A DNA stretch of 64,000 nt from Allopusillimonas ginsengisoli (GTDB taxonomy: Bacteria; Pseudomonadota; Gammaproteobacteria; Burkholderiales; Burkholderiaceae_B), in contig NZ_SDQE01000004.1 of the NCBI RefSeq assembly GCF_004153455.1, positions 1 through 64,000 of the forward strand, given 5' to 3'. Below are positions 18,653 through 28,180 of this stretch, one piece after another; the stretch's first letter is position 1, and every line of letters begins with the position of its first letter. The notes beneath the pieces are model-generated. The model worked only from the letters and a program-made list of their open reading frames with translations. It did not search any database and was not told where the DNA came from. Made by a program: the position numbers and the translations under genes.

Positions 18653-19953
18653 AGCCGAAACATAACCGCAACGTCAAGAAACGCATACGCACACCCGAGC
18701 AGCGCGACGATCGTCGCGGCCTCGGGTTTGCCGTCGGTATACATGCCGCCCTGATTTTGCTGATGCTGGCAGGGCTGGTTTCGTCCCCCAAGACACCCAA
18801 CCCGGTGCAGGTCGAGCTATGGGCAGAAGGCACCACGCGAACCGCGGCTGAGCCAGAAACCCAGCCAGAACCCGATGTGGTCGAAGAGCCTACGCCCCCG
18901 GAGCCGGAACCCGAGGTAGAGCCGGAGCCCGAGCCGGAACCTCAACCCCAGGCAACCCCGCCTCAGCCCCAAGAGCCGCCCACGCCTCCTGCGGAGCCCC
19001 AGACGCAGCCTGCGCCGCCTCCCGAGCCCGAGGTCGATCCCGACATCGCGCTCGAAGAAGCACGCAAGAAACGCGAAAAGCAAGAAGAGGAAGAGCGCAA
19101 GGCTGCCCAATTGGCTGCCGAACAACAGGCCAAGGAAGAGGCTGAACGCAAAGCCGCCGAGAAGGCTGCGGCGGAAAAAGCGGCGGCAGAGAAAGCCGAG
19201 GCCGAGCGAAAAGCCGAAGAGGCAGCGCAGAAAAAGGCCGAGGCCGAAGAAAAAGCACGCCAGGAAAAGGAAGCTGCGGCGCTGGCTGCGGCCAAAGCCG
19301 CCGCGGAAAAGGCCGAGGCTGAAGAAAAAGCCAAGGAAGAAGCCGCCAAAAAAGCCGCGGCAGAGAAAGCCGCCGCTGAAAAGGCTGCGGCGGAAAAAGC
19401 GGCGGCAGAGAAAAAGGCCAAGGAAGAGGCGGCCAAGAAGGCTGCCGCAGAAAAAGCCGAGGCTGAAAAGAAAGCCAAGGAAGAAGCCGCCAAAAAGGCA
19501 GCGGCAAAAGCCGCGGCCGAGAAAAAGGCCAAAGAAGAAGCCGCCAAGAAGGCTGCTGCAGAGAAAGCGGCGGCTGCCAAGCGGGAAGCACTGCGCCAAG
19601 CCATGCGCAGCGACGCCTTGGGCGCGGCGGGCATTGCGGGCGGCACCGCGGATCGCAACCAGGCCGGCGGCGGTGGTGGCGATGGCGGCTATGCCGCAAA
19701 GGTCAGGGCATGTGTGCGTCCTGGCGTTATCTACAACGTCCCGCCGCGCCGTTCCGCCAACCCCACGGTAAAATATCAGGTACAACTGAACTCGGACGGC
19801 ACCGTAAAGAATGTAAGCATCAGGCGTTCCTCGGGTATTCCCGGCTTTGACGATGCCGTGAGGAAAGGCCTCCAGGCCTGCTCGCCCTTCCCCAAACCGC
19901 CGTCAGGCAAGTATCCTTCGGAAATCGAGGGCGACTATCGGATGTACGATTAA
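18649..19953 (+). CDS. tolA: Tol-Pal system protein TolA
   Basis: A 434-residue inner-membrane anchored protein that spans the periplasm and transmits energy from TolQR to TolB-Pal. Domains in order: one membrane helix (about residues 28-46), a Pro/Glu-rich stretch (about 60-125), a long Ala/Lys/Glu-rich helix (about 135-320, imperfect repeats of [11 protein letters not shown] and [10 protein letters not shown]), and a C-terminal domain with the usual [19 protein letters not shown] and [10 protein letters not shown]. The repetitive helix comes from many short GCx/AAG/GAx codon repeats (19060-19590), a site where length may vary between strains. tolB follows 13 bases later with its ribosome-binding site overlapping the tolA stop. 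Confidence 0.96.
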   Translation: MKPKHNRNVKKRIRTPEQRDDRRGLGFAVGIHAALILLMLAGLVSSPKTPNPVQVELWAEGTTRTAAEPETQPEPDVVEEPTPPEPEPEVEPEPEPEPQPQATPPQPQEPPTPPAEPQTQPAPPPEPEVDPDIALEEARKKREKQEEEERKAAQLAAEQQAKEEAERKAAEKAAAEKAAAEKAEAERKAEEAAQKKAEAEEKARQEKEAAALAAAKAAAEKAEAEEKAKEEAAKKAAAEKAAAEKAAAEKAAAEKKAKEEAAKKAAAEKAEAEKKAKEEAAKKAAAKAAAEKKAKEEAAKKAAAEKAAAAKREALRQAMRSDALGAAGIAGGTADRNQAGGGGGDGGYAAKVRACVRPGVIYNVPPRRSANPTVKYQVQLNSDGTVKNVSIRRSSGIPGFDDAVRKGLQACSPFPKPPSGKYPSEIEGDYRMYD

Positions 19954-19966
19954 GGAGATACCAGTT

Positions 19967-21277
19967 ATGGCAGTTGTCACTTCACTAAAACGCGCCCCCA
20001 TGCGCAACTGGAAGGCAATCGCCTGCGGGTTGCTGATGGCTGCGACCGGGCTGCTTGCGGGCCGCAGCGCGCAGGCGCAGTTACGGGTAGACATCTCCGG
20101 CGTCGGAGCCACCCAATACCCCATCGCCATCGCTGACTTCGCCGGCGATGCGCACGGACAAGCGATTGCCGAAGTCATTCGGGCTGACCTGACCCGCTCC
20201 GGGCAGTTCAAGCTCATCAACGCAACAGGCGCCAATCTGGACGTCAACAGCAGCATCGCCTTTGACGACTGGCGCAACCGGGGCGCCGATTACCTCGCCT
20301 ACGGCTCGATTACACAGTCCGGGGGCCAGTACAACGTCAACTACCGGCTGGTGGATTCCGTCCGGCGCACTCAGATGGATGGCGTCGCCTTCTCGGGCAC
20401 CGAAAAGGAGCTCCGACGCATTTCGCATCAAATCGCAGACCGCATCTATGAAAAAATCACTGGCGTAAGGGGTGTTTTTTCAACCCGTATCGCGTATGTG
20501 TTGCAGACCGGCAACACTTATGAGTTACAAATTGCTGACGCTGACGGCCAGAATCCACAGGTGATGTTGCGTTCAAAACAGTCGATCATCTCGCCTGCAT
20601 GGTCCCCCGACGGCACGCGTCTTGCCTACGTCAGCTTCGAGCTGGGCAAGCCTGTGGTCTATGTCCAAACCCTTGCCTCAGGCCAGCGGGTGCCGCTTGC
20701 GAACTTCAAAGGCAACAACAGCGCGCCTGCGTGGGCACCCAATGGTCAGCAACTGGCGCTGGTGCTGTCGCGCGACGGTATCTCCCAAATCTATACCATA
20801 GGGGCGGATGGGTCCGGGCTGCGTCGCATCATGCGCTCTCCCCTGATCGATACCGAGCCGCAATTTACGGCCGACGGCGGCTCTTTGATCTTCACCAGCG
20901 ATCGTGGCGGCAACCCCCAGATATATAAAGTTGCTGTCGGTGGCGGCGATGCACAGCGCCTGACCTTTAACGGGAGTTACAATATCTCACCCGCCCTATC
21001 GCCAGATGGAAACAAGCTGGTGTACGTTACAAGAAGAGATGGTGCATTCCGTATTGCATTACAGGACATGGGGGCAGGCTCTGAACAACTGCTTACTGCC
21101 GGTCCCGATGACGAGTCGCCCAGTTTTGCGCCTAACGGAATGCAAATCCTCTATAGTTCCGTACAAGGCGGTCGTAGTGTATTGGCCGTCACTTCTGTAG
21201 ATGGTCGAGTGCGCCAAACGCTTTCGGCTCTCAATGGCAAGGTACGTGAACCGACGTGGGGACCATTTACAAATTAG
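19967..21277 (+). CDS. tolB: Tol-Pal system protein TolB
   Basis: A 436-residue periplasmic beta-propeller protein that links Pal to TolA. A long signal peptide (cleavage near residue 37, after GRSAQA) precedes the N-terminal domain ([18 protein letters not shown]). The propeller repeats show the pattern [17 protein letters not shown] and [24 protein letters not shown] lies just inside the tolA stop region, well placed for the start at 19967. Confidence 0.97.
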   Translation: MAVVTSLKRAPMRNWKAIACGLLMAATGLLAGRSAQAQLRVDISGVGATQYPIAIADFAGDAHGQAIAEVIRADLTRSGQFKLINATGANLDVNSSIAFDDWRNRGADYLAYGSITQSGGQYNVNYRLVDSVRRTQMDGVAFSGTEKELRRISHQIADRIYEKITGVRGVFSTRIAYVLQTGNTYELQIADADGQNPQVMLRSKQSIISPAWSPDGTRLAYVSFELGKPVVYVQTLASGQRVPLANFKGNNSAPAWAPNGQQLALVLSRDGISQIYTIGADGSGLRRIMRSPLIDTEPQFTADGGSLIFTSDRGGNPQIYKVAVGGGDAQRLTFNGSYNISPALSPDGNKLVYVTRRDGAFRIALQDMGAGSEQLLTAGPDDESPSFAPNGMQILYSSVQGGRSVLAVTSVDGRVRQTLSALNGKVREPTWGPFTN

Positions 21278-21309
21278 TTTTCGTGTGACTCTTTCTCAAA
21301 GGAACCTTA

Positions 21310-21816
21310 ATGAGCTCGCGCATCGCAAAATCACTTACCGTAGTCGCTTTCGCAGCCTCGCTGGCTGCCTGCAGCTCGGTACCCCTGGACGAATCGGCCA
21401 ATGGGTCCGGTACCGCTGGCACGGGTGGTGGATCCGCCTCCACTGGCCAGGTCATGGATCCATTCAATCCGCAAAGCCCGCTGGCACAGCAACGCTCTGT
21501 TTACTTCGAGTTCGATAGCTACACTGTGCCTGAACAATACCGCAGCCTGGTGGAAATGCACTCGTCCTACCTGACTAGCCACGCACAACAGAAAATCCGC
21601 ATCGAAGGCAATGCGGATGCCCGTGGCGGCGCCGAGTACAACCTTGCTCTGGGCCAGCGCCGTTCCGATGCGGTCTCCCGCATGATGACGCTGCTGGGTG
21701 TCAACAGCAACCAGATCGAAGCCATCAGCTTCGGTAAGGAACGTCCTCGCGCAACGGGTAACACCGAAGCCGACTATGCTGAAAACCGTCGTGCGGATAT
21801 CGTCTATCAGCGATAA
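21310..21816 (+). CDS. pal: Peptidoglycan-associated lipoprotein Pal
   Basis: A 168-residue outer-membrane lipoprotein that binds peptidoglycan and TolB. The lipobox ends at Cys21 (SLAAC). A Gly/Ser-rich linker leads to the OmpA-like domain, whose diaminopimelate-binding motif is EGNADARGGAEYNLALGQRR. A strong terminator follows it, so cpoB is at least partly uncoupled from the rest of the cluster. Confidence 0.97.
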   Translation: MSSRIAKSLTVVAFAASLAACSSVPLDESANGSGTAGTGGGSASTGQVMDPFNPQSPLAQQRSVYFEFDSYTVPEQYRSLVEMHSSYLTSHAQQKIRIEGNADARGGAEYNLALGQRRSDAVSRMMTLLGVNSNQIEAISFGKERPRATGNTEADYAENRRADIVYQR

Positions 21817-21839
21817 TATCCACTAAGGGATACAGCTAC

Positions 21840-21870
21840 GCCGTGGCGGCTCCCCGCCGCGGCTTTTTTA
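21840..21870 (+). terminator. Intrinsic terminator between pal and cpoB
   Basis: GCCGTGGCGG pairs with CCGCCGCGGC (one wobble) around CTCC, followed by a run of T (21864-21869). Confidence 0.88.
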
Positions 21871-21886
21871 TTTGACGGGACCGAAA

Positions 21887-22570
21887 ATGAGCGTTTACTC
21901 TCTGTCGCTACGTACCAAGGTACTCAGCGCTGCCCTCTCGCTATCCGCCTTGATTGCGTCGCCTGCCCATGCGTTTGCCGATGATGAGGCGCGCCGCGCC
22001 ATTCTGGACATGCGCGAACAGATCAAGCAGCTTACCGACCAAAGCCGCCGCGTGCGCCTGCAACAGGCCGACCAGATCGAAATGCTGCAGCAGGAAGTGG
22101 CCAAAATGCGAGGGCAGCTGGAACAGCTCAATTGGCAACAGAGCCTGCAGCAGCGCGCCGGCCAGGATCAATCGGCTGTCAAACAGGTTGCCGATCCCCA
22201 GGAACAGGCGGCATTCGAAGGTCCGATGGACCTGTTTCGCAACGGCAAGTACAAAGAAGCCGTGTCCAGCTTCGAACAGTTTCTGCAGTCTTACCCCGAC
22301 AGCCAGCTCGGTCCTGAAGCACGCTTTTATCAAGGCAGCAGCCGCTACGCGAGCAAAGACTTCAAAGGCTCCATACAAGGTTTGCAGCAAATGGTTCGCG
22401 ACTCGCCCGACGACCCTCGCGCGCCCGACGCCCTCCTGGTCATCGCAGCCAGCCAGATCGAACTTAACGATATGGCGGGCGCACAGGCCAGCCTGCAGCG
22501 CATCGTCAAGCAGTATCCGGATACCTCCGCCGCCGAAACCGCAAAAAGCCGCCTGCAACTGTTGCAGTAA
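21887..22570 (+). CDS. cpoB: Cell division coordinator CpoB (YbgF)
   Basis: A 227-residue periplasmic protein that coordinates Tol-Pal action with peptidoglycan synthesis at the septum. It has a signal peptide ending near residue 29, a trimerising coiled coil (MREQIKQLTDQSRRVRLQQ onward to about residue 90), and C-terminal TPR repeats from PMDLFRNGKYKEAVSSFEQF. The ATG at 21887 is preferred over a TTG at 21872. Its stop overlaps the next gene's ATG by one base, so the downstream hydrolase is translationally coupled to it. Confidence 0.95.
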   Translation: MSVYSLSLRTKVLSAALSLSALIASPAHAFADDEARRAILDMREQIKQLTDQSRRVRLQQADQIEMLQQEVAKMRGQLEQLNWQQSLQQRAGQDQSAVKQVADPQEQAAFEGPMDLFRNGKYKEAVSSFEQFLQSYPDSQLGPEARFYQGSSRYASKDFKGSIQGLQQMVRDSPDDPRAPDALLVIAASQIELNDMAGAQASLQRIVKQYPDTSAAETAKSRLQLLQ

Positions 22571-23379
22571 TGGAGTTTCCGCCCACCGATTACGCCTGTG
22601 CGCTTGAGGACCACACGGTTCATTACGCCCAGGCGGGCGCCGGCGATATGCTGGTCTTCATTCACGGCTCCCTGTGCGATTATCGCTATTGGCGCTGGCA
22701 ATTGCCGGCGCTCAGTGCGCAGTGGCATGTGGTTGCCCCCAGCCTGCGTGGGTATTGGCCGCAGGCTTCACAGCAGGCAGACCCTCGGTTCAGTGTTGCG
22801 CGGCACGCACAGGACATGGCCGCCTTCATCCAGAACTTGGGAAACGGGCGCCCCGCGCACATACTGGGCCATTCGCGTGGCGCTCAGGTGGCGCTGGAAC
22901 TGGCCTTGCAGGCCCCAGCATTGGTTCGCACACTGACGCTGGCAGACCCTGGTTTTCGTCTTGAAGGCGAACCCGCCGCGCCCGCGTTTCATGGCGACAT
23001 GGCAACCCTCCTCCGGCAGGGGAACATCGAAGCGGCCGTATCGGGCTTTGTCGACAAGGCGAACGGCGCTGGCACCTGGCGACAAATGACCAGTTGGTTC
23101 AAAACCATGGTGAAAGACAATAGCCGCACCCTGCTGTCGCAGGCGCAGGAGCCTCATCCCGCTGTAAACATGGATCAGGTGCAGGCCCTCGATGCGCCGT
23201 TATTGCTGATCGGCGGCGCTCACAGCCCTGAACGTTATGCGAGCCGCCTGAGGGCGTTGCAGGATGCGCTTCCGCAGGCGACTCGCGTCACGATACCGAT
23301 GGCGGCGCACGGCATGAATCTTGCCAATCCGCGCGCCTTTAATCAAACCGTGACAGACTTCCTGATCAATGCGGGATAA
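22570..23379 (+). CDS. Alpha/beta hydrolase coupled to cpoB
   Basis: A 269-residue alpha/beta-fold hydrolase. The oxyanion-hole HG is at residues 32-33 (VFIHGSLCDYRYW), the nucleophile elbow is GHSRGA (Ser102), and the catalytic His is probably in MAAHGMN near residue 250. No signal peptide is visible, so it should be cytoplasmic. Its ATG overlaps the cpoB stop (TAATG). The substrate is unknown; being coupled to a Tol-Pal gene does not prove an envelope role. Confidence 0.85.
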   Translation: MEFPPTDYACALEDHTVHYAQAGAGDMLVFIHGSLCDYRYWRWQLPALSAQWHVVAPSLRGYWPQASQQADPRFSVARHAQDMAAFIQNLGNGRPAHILGHSRGAQVALELALQAPALVRTLTLADPGFRLEGEPAAPAFHGDMATLLRQGNIEAAVSGFVDKANGAGTWRQMTSWFKTMVKDNSRTLLSQAQEPHPAVNMDQVQALDAPLLLIGGAHSPERYASRLRALQDALPQATRVTIPMAAHGMNLANPRAFNQTVTDFLINAG

Positions 23380-23384
23380 GACGG

Positions 23385-23981
23385 TCAGCGCACCAGTGTG
23401 TTGGCCGGTTTGACCTCGCACTGGGCACTGGCTTTCTTGCCATTGTCAAAGAGAAAATCCAGCGTCACCTGGCTGCCGATGGCAGGCGCCTTGGCTGCCT
23501 GTTCCAGCATGGCGTGATAGCCGCCAGGCTTGAACGCCAACGTGCCGCCCGACGCAATTGTGATGTCCTCGGCTTCTGACATTCTGCTCATGCCTTCATG
23601 TTGTGTGGTCTGATGCAGCATGACCATGCCATAAGCAGGCGAGGCGGCCCCTATGAGTTTGATTGCGTCCTGGCCCTTGTTGTGCACAACAAAATAACCG
23701 CCCGAGGGGGCGGGGGCCGGTATGGAACGTATCCAGCATTCCGTTACGGCGATCGTGTCCGAGACCTTGGCGCTGTCCCAATCAAGGGCCTGGTGCTGAG
23801 GCATGTGATGACCGCCGGGCATGTCATGTCCGGCGGCGGGTTGATCGGCGCTGGCATGCGCTGCGCCGCCATGACCCGCGTGTGCATCGTTTTTTGCATG
23901 GCCATCGCCCGATGCGAACGCGATCGTGGTCAACGACGCGCCGCTCAGCGCCAATATGCCTGCTAGCATAAGCTTCTTCAT
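23385..23981 (-). CDS. Periplasmic copper chaperone PCu(A)C with His-rich extension
   Basis: A 198-residue secreted protein. A signal peptide (1-24) is followed by a His/Ala/Gly-rich stretch (about residues 28-63, eight His). The PCuAC domain carries the Cu(I) site in the canonical spacing H-x10-M-x21-H-x-M: His123, Met134, His156, Met158. Such proteins deliver copper to cytochrome oxidase or buffer it in the periplasm. The start at 23981 gives a proper signal peptide; the frame stays open farther upstream but that part has no family likeness. It follows a DUF2946 gene by 44 bases. Confidence 0.92.
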   Translation of the reverse strand: MKKLMLAGILALSGASLTTIAFASGDGHAKNDAHAGHGGAAHASADQPAAGHDMPGGHHMPQHQALDWDSAKVSDTIAVTECWIRSIPAPAPSGGYFVVHNKGQDAIKLIGAASPAYGMVMLHQTTQHEGMSRMSEAEDITIASGGTLAFKPGGYHAMLEQAAKAPAIGSQVTLDFLFDNGKKASAQCEVKPANTLVR

Positions 23982-24025
23982 GATGAACCTCTTGTTCGAT
24001 ATATGGATTGGTAATGCTCGAATGC

Positions 24026-24454
24026 TCAGTGTCTGGCAAGACTCGACCAGGACGGAGGCGCTCTCGAACCAACAGGAGGGCCGTGGATCATGGGTTCGCT
24101 GCCTGCATCCACCACGCGCCGCGGCAGCCAACTGCTGTAACCTAAAACAAGAATGAGGCCCAGGACGGCAAACAACAAGAATGCCTGGCTTGAGACGCTG
24201 CCGAACGCGCAGTGCAGCATCACCGGTTCGGCATGATCATCCTGACCCTGAAAGCCCAGTGTAGTGACGACCGGCAATGGCAGGCCCGACACACAGAGTG
24301 TCATGCCTCCCAGGCCCGCCATGTTCGAATCAGCCCCCTGTGAAGGCATATAGCCTGCAGGAATCACGGCACGCAAAAGAAACGCGCACAAGAGGGCCAG
24401 CACAGCGATCGTGTGCTGTTTTCGCGAAAGAAGGGAGCCCATGTGCCTGCTCAT
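24026..24454 (-). CDS. DUF2946-family membrane-associated protein
   Basis: About 142 residues, or 138 if started at 24442. A first hydrophobic helix (about 13-34, ending RAVIPAGYMP) precedes a Cys- and His-containing segment (MTLCVSGLPL to MLHCAF). A second helix follows (about 90-108). This is the DUF2946 pattern, a family often next to copper-handling genes and proposed to act in metal homeostasis. The PCuAC chaperone gene downstream supports this. The frame extends upstream past the divergent thioesterase start, but that part is not coding. Confidence 0.7.
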   Translation of the reverse strand: MSRHMGSLLSRKQHTIAVLALLCAFLLRAVIPAGYMPSQGADSNMAGLGGMTLCVSGLPLPVVTTLGFQGQDDHAEPVMLHCAFGSVSSQAFLLFAVLGLILVLGYSSWLPRRVVDAGSEPMIHGPPVGSRAPPSWSSLARH

Positions 24455-24502
24455 TGAGTCGAAGTGTACTATGTCAGCATCCAGTCTCTTTTGCGCTTCA
24501 TC

Positions 24503-24946
24503 ATGAATACAACCAGCACTGCCATGACTCCCGCCATCAGTGTGGATGGCTTTCAGCAATTGCTGCAGTCTCATCATCCTTTCGCATCGATTCTCGCGAT
24601 CGACATTCTGGACATCGGACACGGCACCGCCACGCTCAGGCTGCCGGACCGCAGCGAGCATCAGCGCCTGGGCGGCATGATCGCCGGCCCCATGCTCATG
24701 GGTCTGGCCGACCTCGCGCTTTATGCCGCGATCGTGGGTGCAACCGGCAATGAGCACGCCGTTACGGCCAGCCTGACCATGAATTTTCTGCGTAAGACGC
24801 CGTCCGGCGGGGTGCTGGCCCATGCCAAGATACTCAAAACCGGCCGGCTCGCCGCCGGCGAGGTGTTATTGGTGCCCGCCACGGGTGGAGACCCTGTCGC
24901 ACAAGCTATTAGCACCTGGGCGCTCCCCACAGCAAAGCAGGCGTAA
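24503..24946 (+). CDS. PaaI-type hotdog-fold thioesterase
   Basis: A 147-residue protein with the hotdog thioesterase core: a HQRLGGMIAGPMLMGLADLA region over the central helix and VTASLTMNFLRKTPSGG on the following strand. Members hydrolyse acyl- or aryl-CoA thioesters; the substrate is not known here. The start is 24503 or the later ATG at 24524. It is divergent from the DUF2946 gene and 76 bases upstream of the aldo/keto reductase. Confidence 0.85.
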   Translation: MNTTSTAMTPAISVDGFQQLLQSHHPFASILAIDILDIGHGTATLRLPDRSEHQRLGGMIAGPMLMGLADLALYAAIVGATGNEHAVTASLTMNFLRKTPSGGVLAHAKILKTGRLAAGEVLLVPATGGDPVAQAISTWALPTAKQA

Positions 24947-25022
24947 CCACTCCCGGCCATGGCTGGACAGACTCAAGTCAGTACAACACAATAATACTTC
25001 CCGTACGCACTAAGGAATCGTC

Positions 25023-26018
25023 ATGCAATATCGCCGCCTGGGCAATAGCAATCTGCGCGTCTCGGCTTTGTGCCTGGGCACCATGATGTTCAGCGACCAA
25101 ACCCCTCTTGATGTCGCCCGCGACATGGTTGCCTCTGCCCGCGAACATGGATTGAATTTCATCGACACAGCGGATGTCTACAGCACGGGCGGCTCCGAAG
25201 AAATGGTCGGCCAGGTGCTGGGCGACCAGCGCAACGAATGGATATTGGCAACCAAACTGGGCAACCGCATGAGCGATCGGCCCAATCATTCCCATTATTC
25301 GCGTCACTGGATCATGCAAGCGGTCGACGACAGCCTGCGCCGCCTGGGCACCTCTCATATTGATATCCTGTATCTGCATCGCGATTTCAGCGACGAAAAC
25401 CTGGATGAGGCGGTCCGCGCCCTGGGCGACCTGATCAGCGCGGGCAAGATACGTGCTTTTGGGCTGTCCAACTTCCGTGGCTGGCGCATCGCCGAAATCA
25501 TCCGGCTCTGCCAGCTTGCCACCGTGCCGCAGCCTATTGTTTGCCAACCCTATTACAACCTGCTCAATCGCGGGCCAGAAGTCGAAATCCTGCCTGCCTG
25601 TGGGCATTACGGGCTTGGCGTCGTGCCATATAGCCCGATCGCTCGGGGTGTATTGACCGGCAAGTATCCGCCTGGGCGGCAACCTCCCGGCGATACCCGG
25701 GCCGGACGCGGCGACCGGCGTATTCTGCAGACGGAGTTTCGCGAAGAGTCCTTGCAGATCGCGCAAACGCTGCAACAGTATTGCGAAGAACGAGACATCA
25801 AACTAGGCCACTTCGCCACGGCCTGGGTGCTGGCCAACAAGCATGTAAGCGCCGTGATTGCAGGCCCGCGTACTCTGGCCCAACTGGAAGACTACTATCC
25901 TGCGCTCGAGGTGCAAATCTCAACCGAAGACGAGTCACTGGTAGACAGCCTGGTCCCTCCCGGACATGCTTCCACCCACGGCTACATTGACCCCAACTAT
26001 CCTTTTCATGGGCGCTAA
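25023..26018 (+). CDS. Aldo/keto reductase
   Basis: A 331-residue NADPH-dependent reductase with a TIM-barrel fold. The catalytic tetrad is visible: Asp48 (FIDTADVY), Tyr53, Lys78 (ATKLG) and His119 (LYLHRDF). The coenzyme-binding end is present as AVIAGPRTLAQLEDY. It is similar to the YajO/general-stress branch of the superfamily. The natural substrate is unknown. It is convergent with the ABC importer operon across a strong bidirectional terminator. Confidence 0.92.
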   Translation: MQYRRLGNSNLRVSALCLGTMMFSDQTPLDVARDMVASAREHGLNFIDTADVYSTGGSEEMVGQVLGDQRNEWILATKLGNRMSDRPNHSHYSRHWIMQAVDDSLRRLGTSHIDILYLHRDFSDENLDEAVRALGDLISAGKIRAFGLSNFRGWRIAEIIRLCQLATVPQPIVCQPYYNLLNRGPEVEILPACGHYGLGVVPYSPIARGVLTGKYPPGRQPPGDTRAGRGDRRILQTEFREESLQIAQTLQQYCEERDIKLGHFATAWVLANKHVSAVIAGPRTLAQLEDYYPALEVQISTEDESLVDSLVPPGHASTHGYIDPNYPFHGR

Positions 26019-26084
26019 CAATAGCAGCCTGTCCTGATCAACCGGCGCCGGGCGGCCATAACACGTCTCATGATCCCCGCCGCC

Positions 26085-26126
26085 AACAACAAAGGCCAGC
26101 GACACAGGACGCTGGCCTTTGTTGTT
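26085..26126. terminator. Strong bidirectional terminator, 17-base-pair stem
   Basis: The arms at 26085-26101 and 26110-26126 are perfectly complementary over 17 bases around an 8-base loop. The outer part is A-rich on one side and T-rich on the other. It serves both the aldo/keto reductase and the ABC importer operon. Confidence 0.85.
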
Positions 26127-26167
26127 GCGCTGGACGGTCTGGACAGCAGCCATCCTGTGGCGCTGGC

Positions 26168-27253
26168 TTATTTGGTGGGCAGGCTGCCCGCCACGCCTTG
26201 CACGTAATAATTCATTTTGTTCAATCCGGCGTCATCCAACACGCCGGATTCAAGCACAACCTTGCCGGTGTTGTCGTGGATGGGCGCCGCAAAGGGCGCC
26301 AGGGTACCGGCGATGATTTCGGCTTCCTTTTCTTTGACGAGCTTGAGCACGTCTTCAGGCAATGCTGCATTGAAACCTTCGATCGCCGCCATGTCTGACT
26401 TCAGGCCGCCCCAGGTTTGATCGGACTTCCAGCTGCCGTCCAGGACGTCCTGTGCCTCTTTGGTAAAGTACTTGCCCCAATGGTGCGTCACCGCAGCCAA
26501 CTGCGCATGCGGCCCGAACTTGCTCATGTCCGAGTGGTAGGCAATGGCGTATTTGCCTTTTTCTTCCGCAGCCTGGACGGTGGCCGTGGAATCGGTGTGG
26601 TGCGTGACGATATCGGCGCCCTGCCCCATGAGCGCCAATGCGGCGTCACGTTCCTTGCCTGGATCAAACCAGCTGTTGACCCAGATGACCCTGATCTCTG
26701 CCTTGGGATTGACACTGCGCATGCCGCGTGTGAATGCGTTGATGCCTTGCAGCACTTCAGGGATAGGGTAGGCTCCTACATAGCCTGCGATATTGGACTT
26801 GGTCATCTTGCCGGCAATGATGCCAGCGAGATAACGCGCTTCGTAGAAGCGGGCATTGGTGGTGGCGACGTTAGGCGCTGTCTTGTACCCCGTGGAATGC
26901 ACGAACTTGACGTCTGGAAACTGCTTGGCCACCTTGATGGTGGGGTTCATGTAGCCGAAAGAGGTTGTGAAGATCAGCTTGTTTCCCTGTTGCGCCAGGT
27001 CGCGAATTACGCGCTCGGCGTCTGCGCCTTCCGGCACATCTTCAACGTATTGTGTTTTGACCTTGTCGCCCAGCGCCTTTTCCATTTCGAGACGGCCCAG
27101 ATCCTGTTGCCAGGTCCAGCCTGCGTCGCCAATGGGGCTGACATACACAAAGCCAATTTTAAGCGGCTCATCGGCCATTGCGGTGAACGAGCAAGCCATG
27201 GCCGGTGCCAGCACCATCCATTGCAACGCTTTGCGGAGCAGTTTTGCAGACAT
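26168..27253 (-). CDS. BMP-family ABC transporter substrate-binding protein
   Basis: A 361-residue periplasmic binding protein. A signal peptide (1-27, ending TAMA) precedes the basic-membrane-protein (PnrA/Med) domain: KIGFVYVSPIGDAGWTWQ, then LIFTTSFGYMNPTIKVA and ADIVTHHTDSTATVQAAEEKG. Relatives bind nucleosides or purines. It is the last gene of a four-gene operon (ATPase, two permeases, binding protein), ten bases after the second permease. Confidence 0.94.
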   Translation of the reverse strand: MSAKLLRKALQWMVLAPAMACSFTAMADEPLKIGFVYVSPIGDAGWTWQQDLGRLEMEKALGDKVKTQYVEDVPEGADAERVIRDLAQQGNKLIFTTSFGYMNPTIKVAKQFPDVKFVHSTGYKTAPNVATTNARFYEARYLAGIIAGKMTKSNIAGYVGAYPIPEVLQGINAFTRGMRSVNPKAEIRVIWVNSWFDPGKERDAALALMGQGADIVTHHTDSTATVQAAEEKGKYAIAYHSDMSKFGPHAQLAAVTHHWGKYFTKEAQDVLDGSWKSDQTWGGLKSDMAAIEGFNAALPEDVLKLVKEKEAEIIAGTLAPFAAPIHDNTGKVVLESGVLDDAGLNKMNYYVQGVAGSLPTK

Positions 27254-27262
27254 GTGAATTCC

Positions 27263-28180
27263 TCAGGTATGGGGATTGAAGTTCTTGCCGAGGGATGCAG
27301 GCATGTTCAGCCTTATCCATATGGCGTTACGAGAAATAAGCACCAGCACCAGTATCGTTGCAAGATAAGGTAGCATGGAAAGCAACTGCGAGGCGATGGG
27401 TACGCCCAGCGCCTGCATGTGGAAAGTAAGTATCGTGATCCCGCCAAAAAGATAGGCGCCGATCAGCACGCGCGCGGGCCGCCAGGTGGCGAAGGTGGTC
27501 AATGCCAGCGCGATCCACCCGCGCCCGGCCACCATGTTCTCGACCCACATCGGCGTATAGACCAGCGACATGAACGCCCCGGCCAACCCACAGCAGGCGC
27601 CGCCGAACAGCAGCGCGCCAAGGCGTATGCGCCTGACGTTGTAGCCCAGGGCATGCGCGGATGCCGGCGACTCGCCGACAGCGCGAAGCACCAGACCGGC
27701 GCGCGTGCGATGAAGAAACCAGGCAATGGACGCGCACAACAGCAAGGACAAATACACCATGGGATGATGCCGGAACAGCGCGGCCCCCACGAATGGCAGG
27801 TCTTTCAGGACGGGAATACCGAACGCGTGCACCTGCAGCGTTGCGCCAACATAGGACAGACCCATGTACGCCGATGCCCCCACACCGAACAGCGACAGCG
27901 CCAAACCTGTGGCAACCTGGTTGGCGCCCAGCCACACTGTGAGCCAGGCGAAAAAACCGGCCATCGCCATCCCGGCCAGCGCGCCCGCCGCAAAGCCCAG
28001 GGCCGGGCTGCCCGAATCCAGCGCAACCGCAAATCCAGATACCGCGGCAACCAGCATGATGCCTTCGGAACCCAGGTTGATGACACCGGACTTCTCATTG
28101 ATCAACAAGCCCAGCGCGGCCAGCATCAACGGCGTGCCTGCGATAATGGACGATGCGATCAGAGGGGCAAGCGCATCCAT
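27263..28180 (-). CDS. ABC transporter permease, BMP/nucleoside type (second subunit)
   Basis: A 305-residue permease with about eight to ten membrane helices and the family opening MDALAPLIASSIIAGTPLML, then the loop INEKSGVINLGSEGIMLV. The start at 28180 overlaps the stop of the first permease (TAATG). A reading frame open farther upstream lies inside the first permease and is not real. It resembles the smaller YufQ/NupC-like subunit of nucleoside importers. Confidence 0.93.
   Translation of the reverse strand: MDALAPLIASSIIAGTPLMLAALGLLINEKSGVINLGSEGIMLVAAVSGFAVALDSGSPALGFAAGALAGMAMAGFFAWLTVWLGANQVATGLALSLFGVGASAYMGLSYVGATLQVHAFGIPVLKDLPFVGAALFRHHPMVYLSLLLCASIAWFLHRTRAGLVLRAVGESPASAHALGYNVRRIRLGALLFGGACCGLAGAFMSLVYTPMWVENMVAGRGWIALALTTFATWRPARVLIGAYLFGGITILTFHMQALGVPIASQLLSMLPYLATILVLVLISRNAIWIRLNMPASLGKNFNPHT

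Noticed and set aside
19060-19590. Direct repeats resembling an array
   Set aside because: They are short codon-level repeats of the TolA helix, with no spacers; not a CRISPR array.
18817-19785. Long open frames on both strands across tolA
   Set aside because: The repetitive GCx/AAG/GAx codons of tolA leave every frame open by composition.
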